Part shown: positions 63,673-64,000 of the stretch, one piece after another
How the letters are laid out: the number at the start of each line of letters is the position of its first letter
How positions within the stretch are numbered: position 1 is the first letter of the stretch
Origin: Pseudomonas marginalis
GTDB lineage: Bacteria > Pseudomonadota > Gammaproteobacteria > Pseudomonadales > Pseudomonadaceae
Length of the DNA stretch: 64,000 nucleotides
NCBI RefSeq assembly: GCF_024169655.1
Contig: NZ_JALJWV010000001.1
Span: 5,001 to 69,000 of the forward strand
Reading direction: 5' to 3'
Translations under genes and position numbers: made by a program
Notes under the pieces: generated by a model
Told to the model about the DNA's origin: nothing
Database searches by the model: none
Seen by the model: the letters and a program-made list of their open reading frames with translations, nothing else

Positions 63673-64000
63673 TTGGTGCAAAAGCTACTGTCTCTAAAAA
63701 TCCCAATGCAACTAGTGCGCTGACTGACTCAGAGGCAGGCACGCTGGTTGAAAGGAATGTTTTGGAGGCGAGTCCCAAAGTAATAAATCAAGCCGAACCA
63801 GAAGTTCTTGCAAAGGTTAATAACGGACGCAGCCCATATTCTGAGTTAAACGGCGCAATTGGGGAGGCTCGTGGCTGGAGTCAGGCTATTGAATCGGGGC
63901 AAACACCAATTTCCGGACCTGGGAAAGCGTCACCCCCAGGTGCAGATTACATTACGTATGATCCATCATCGCGATCTGTGATCGTCTGGGACGCCAAGTA
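63672..64000 (+). pseudogene. Orphan toxin module 4, nuclease-like (cut by window end)
   Basis: The open frame starts with VGAKATVSKNPNATSAL, directly after the module-3 immunity stop and with no start codon. It continues through GADYITYDPSSRSVIVWDAKY to the window edge. The last part has the D-x-K pattern and preceding acidic residue seen in restriction-endonuclease-fold nuclease toxins. It is a further silent cassette; its end and immunity gene lie outside the window. Confidence 0.65.

Overview
The window looks like chromosomal DNA of a Pseudomonas of the fluorescens group. The evidence is the rRNA sequence, the high G+C coding style, GTGGGAGGGGGCTTGCCCCC-type REP/REPIN sequences, a mangotoxin-regulator-type (mgo/pvf) operon, a pgaABCD operon and an amino-acid chemoreceptor. 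No species is assigned.

Layout. 1-1020: end of an rRNA operon (23S 3' end and two tandem 5S genes, each with a terminator). 1324-3204: a PctA-like chemoreceptor. 3244-8792 (minus): mgoBCAD (pvfABCD), a diazeniumdiolate-type signal pathway (DUF3050 enzyme, AurF-like N-oxygenase, A-PCP-reductase NRPS, SRPBCC protein). 9173-13850: a GntR/FCD regulator divergent from a TauD-like dioxygenase and a three-gene ABC importer, with an ATTGGATCCAAT palindrome between them. 13982-17500: a membrane protein, a DUF3142 protein and a large exported protein of unknown function. 17663-35220: an accessory island, the most unusual part of the window (below). 35286-37918: DUF2789, a small membrane protein, and a duplicated REPIN module, one copy split by an IS481-family element. 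37998-43075: a MarR-regulated efflux operon (FUSC, DUF1656, HlyD, outer-membrane factor). 43172-45450: two envelope proteins. 45749-52067: pgaABCD for poly-N-acetylglucosamine. 52500-64000: a two-partner contact-dependent inhibition locus (cdiB, cdiA, cdiI) followed by orphan toxin/immunity cassettes up to the window edge.

The island at 17663-35220 encodes a periplasmic adaptor, a GAF-like/HlyD fusion, a polytopic M50 zinc protease fused to a HlyD domain, a GNAT acetyltransferase, a tail-collar protein with a DUF6916-like partner, a membrane glycosyltransferase, a sulfotransferase, a 2323-residue surface protein (LEPRMLFDGA N-terminal motif, DUF4347, Gly-rich region, 15 Ig-like repeats), a TolC-like lipoprotein and an APS kinase. 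No ABC ATPase is present. My hypothesis is a non-canonical type-I-like exporter in which the M50-HlyD protein replaces the ABC component. The giant protein would be its substrate, and it or an attached glycan would be glycosylated and sulfated with PAPS made locally by the APS kinase.

The CDI tail has features of toxin exchange: a 147-bp near-identical direct repeat ending at a GGTGCAAAAG junction (Gly-Ala-Lys), the same decamer at four module boundaries, an 11-bp tandem repeat array, and an inverted-repeat element interrupting one orphan toxin module. Base composition drops visibly toward A+T in these cassettes.
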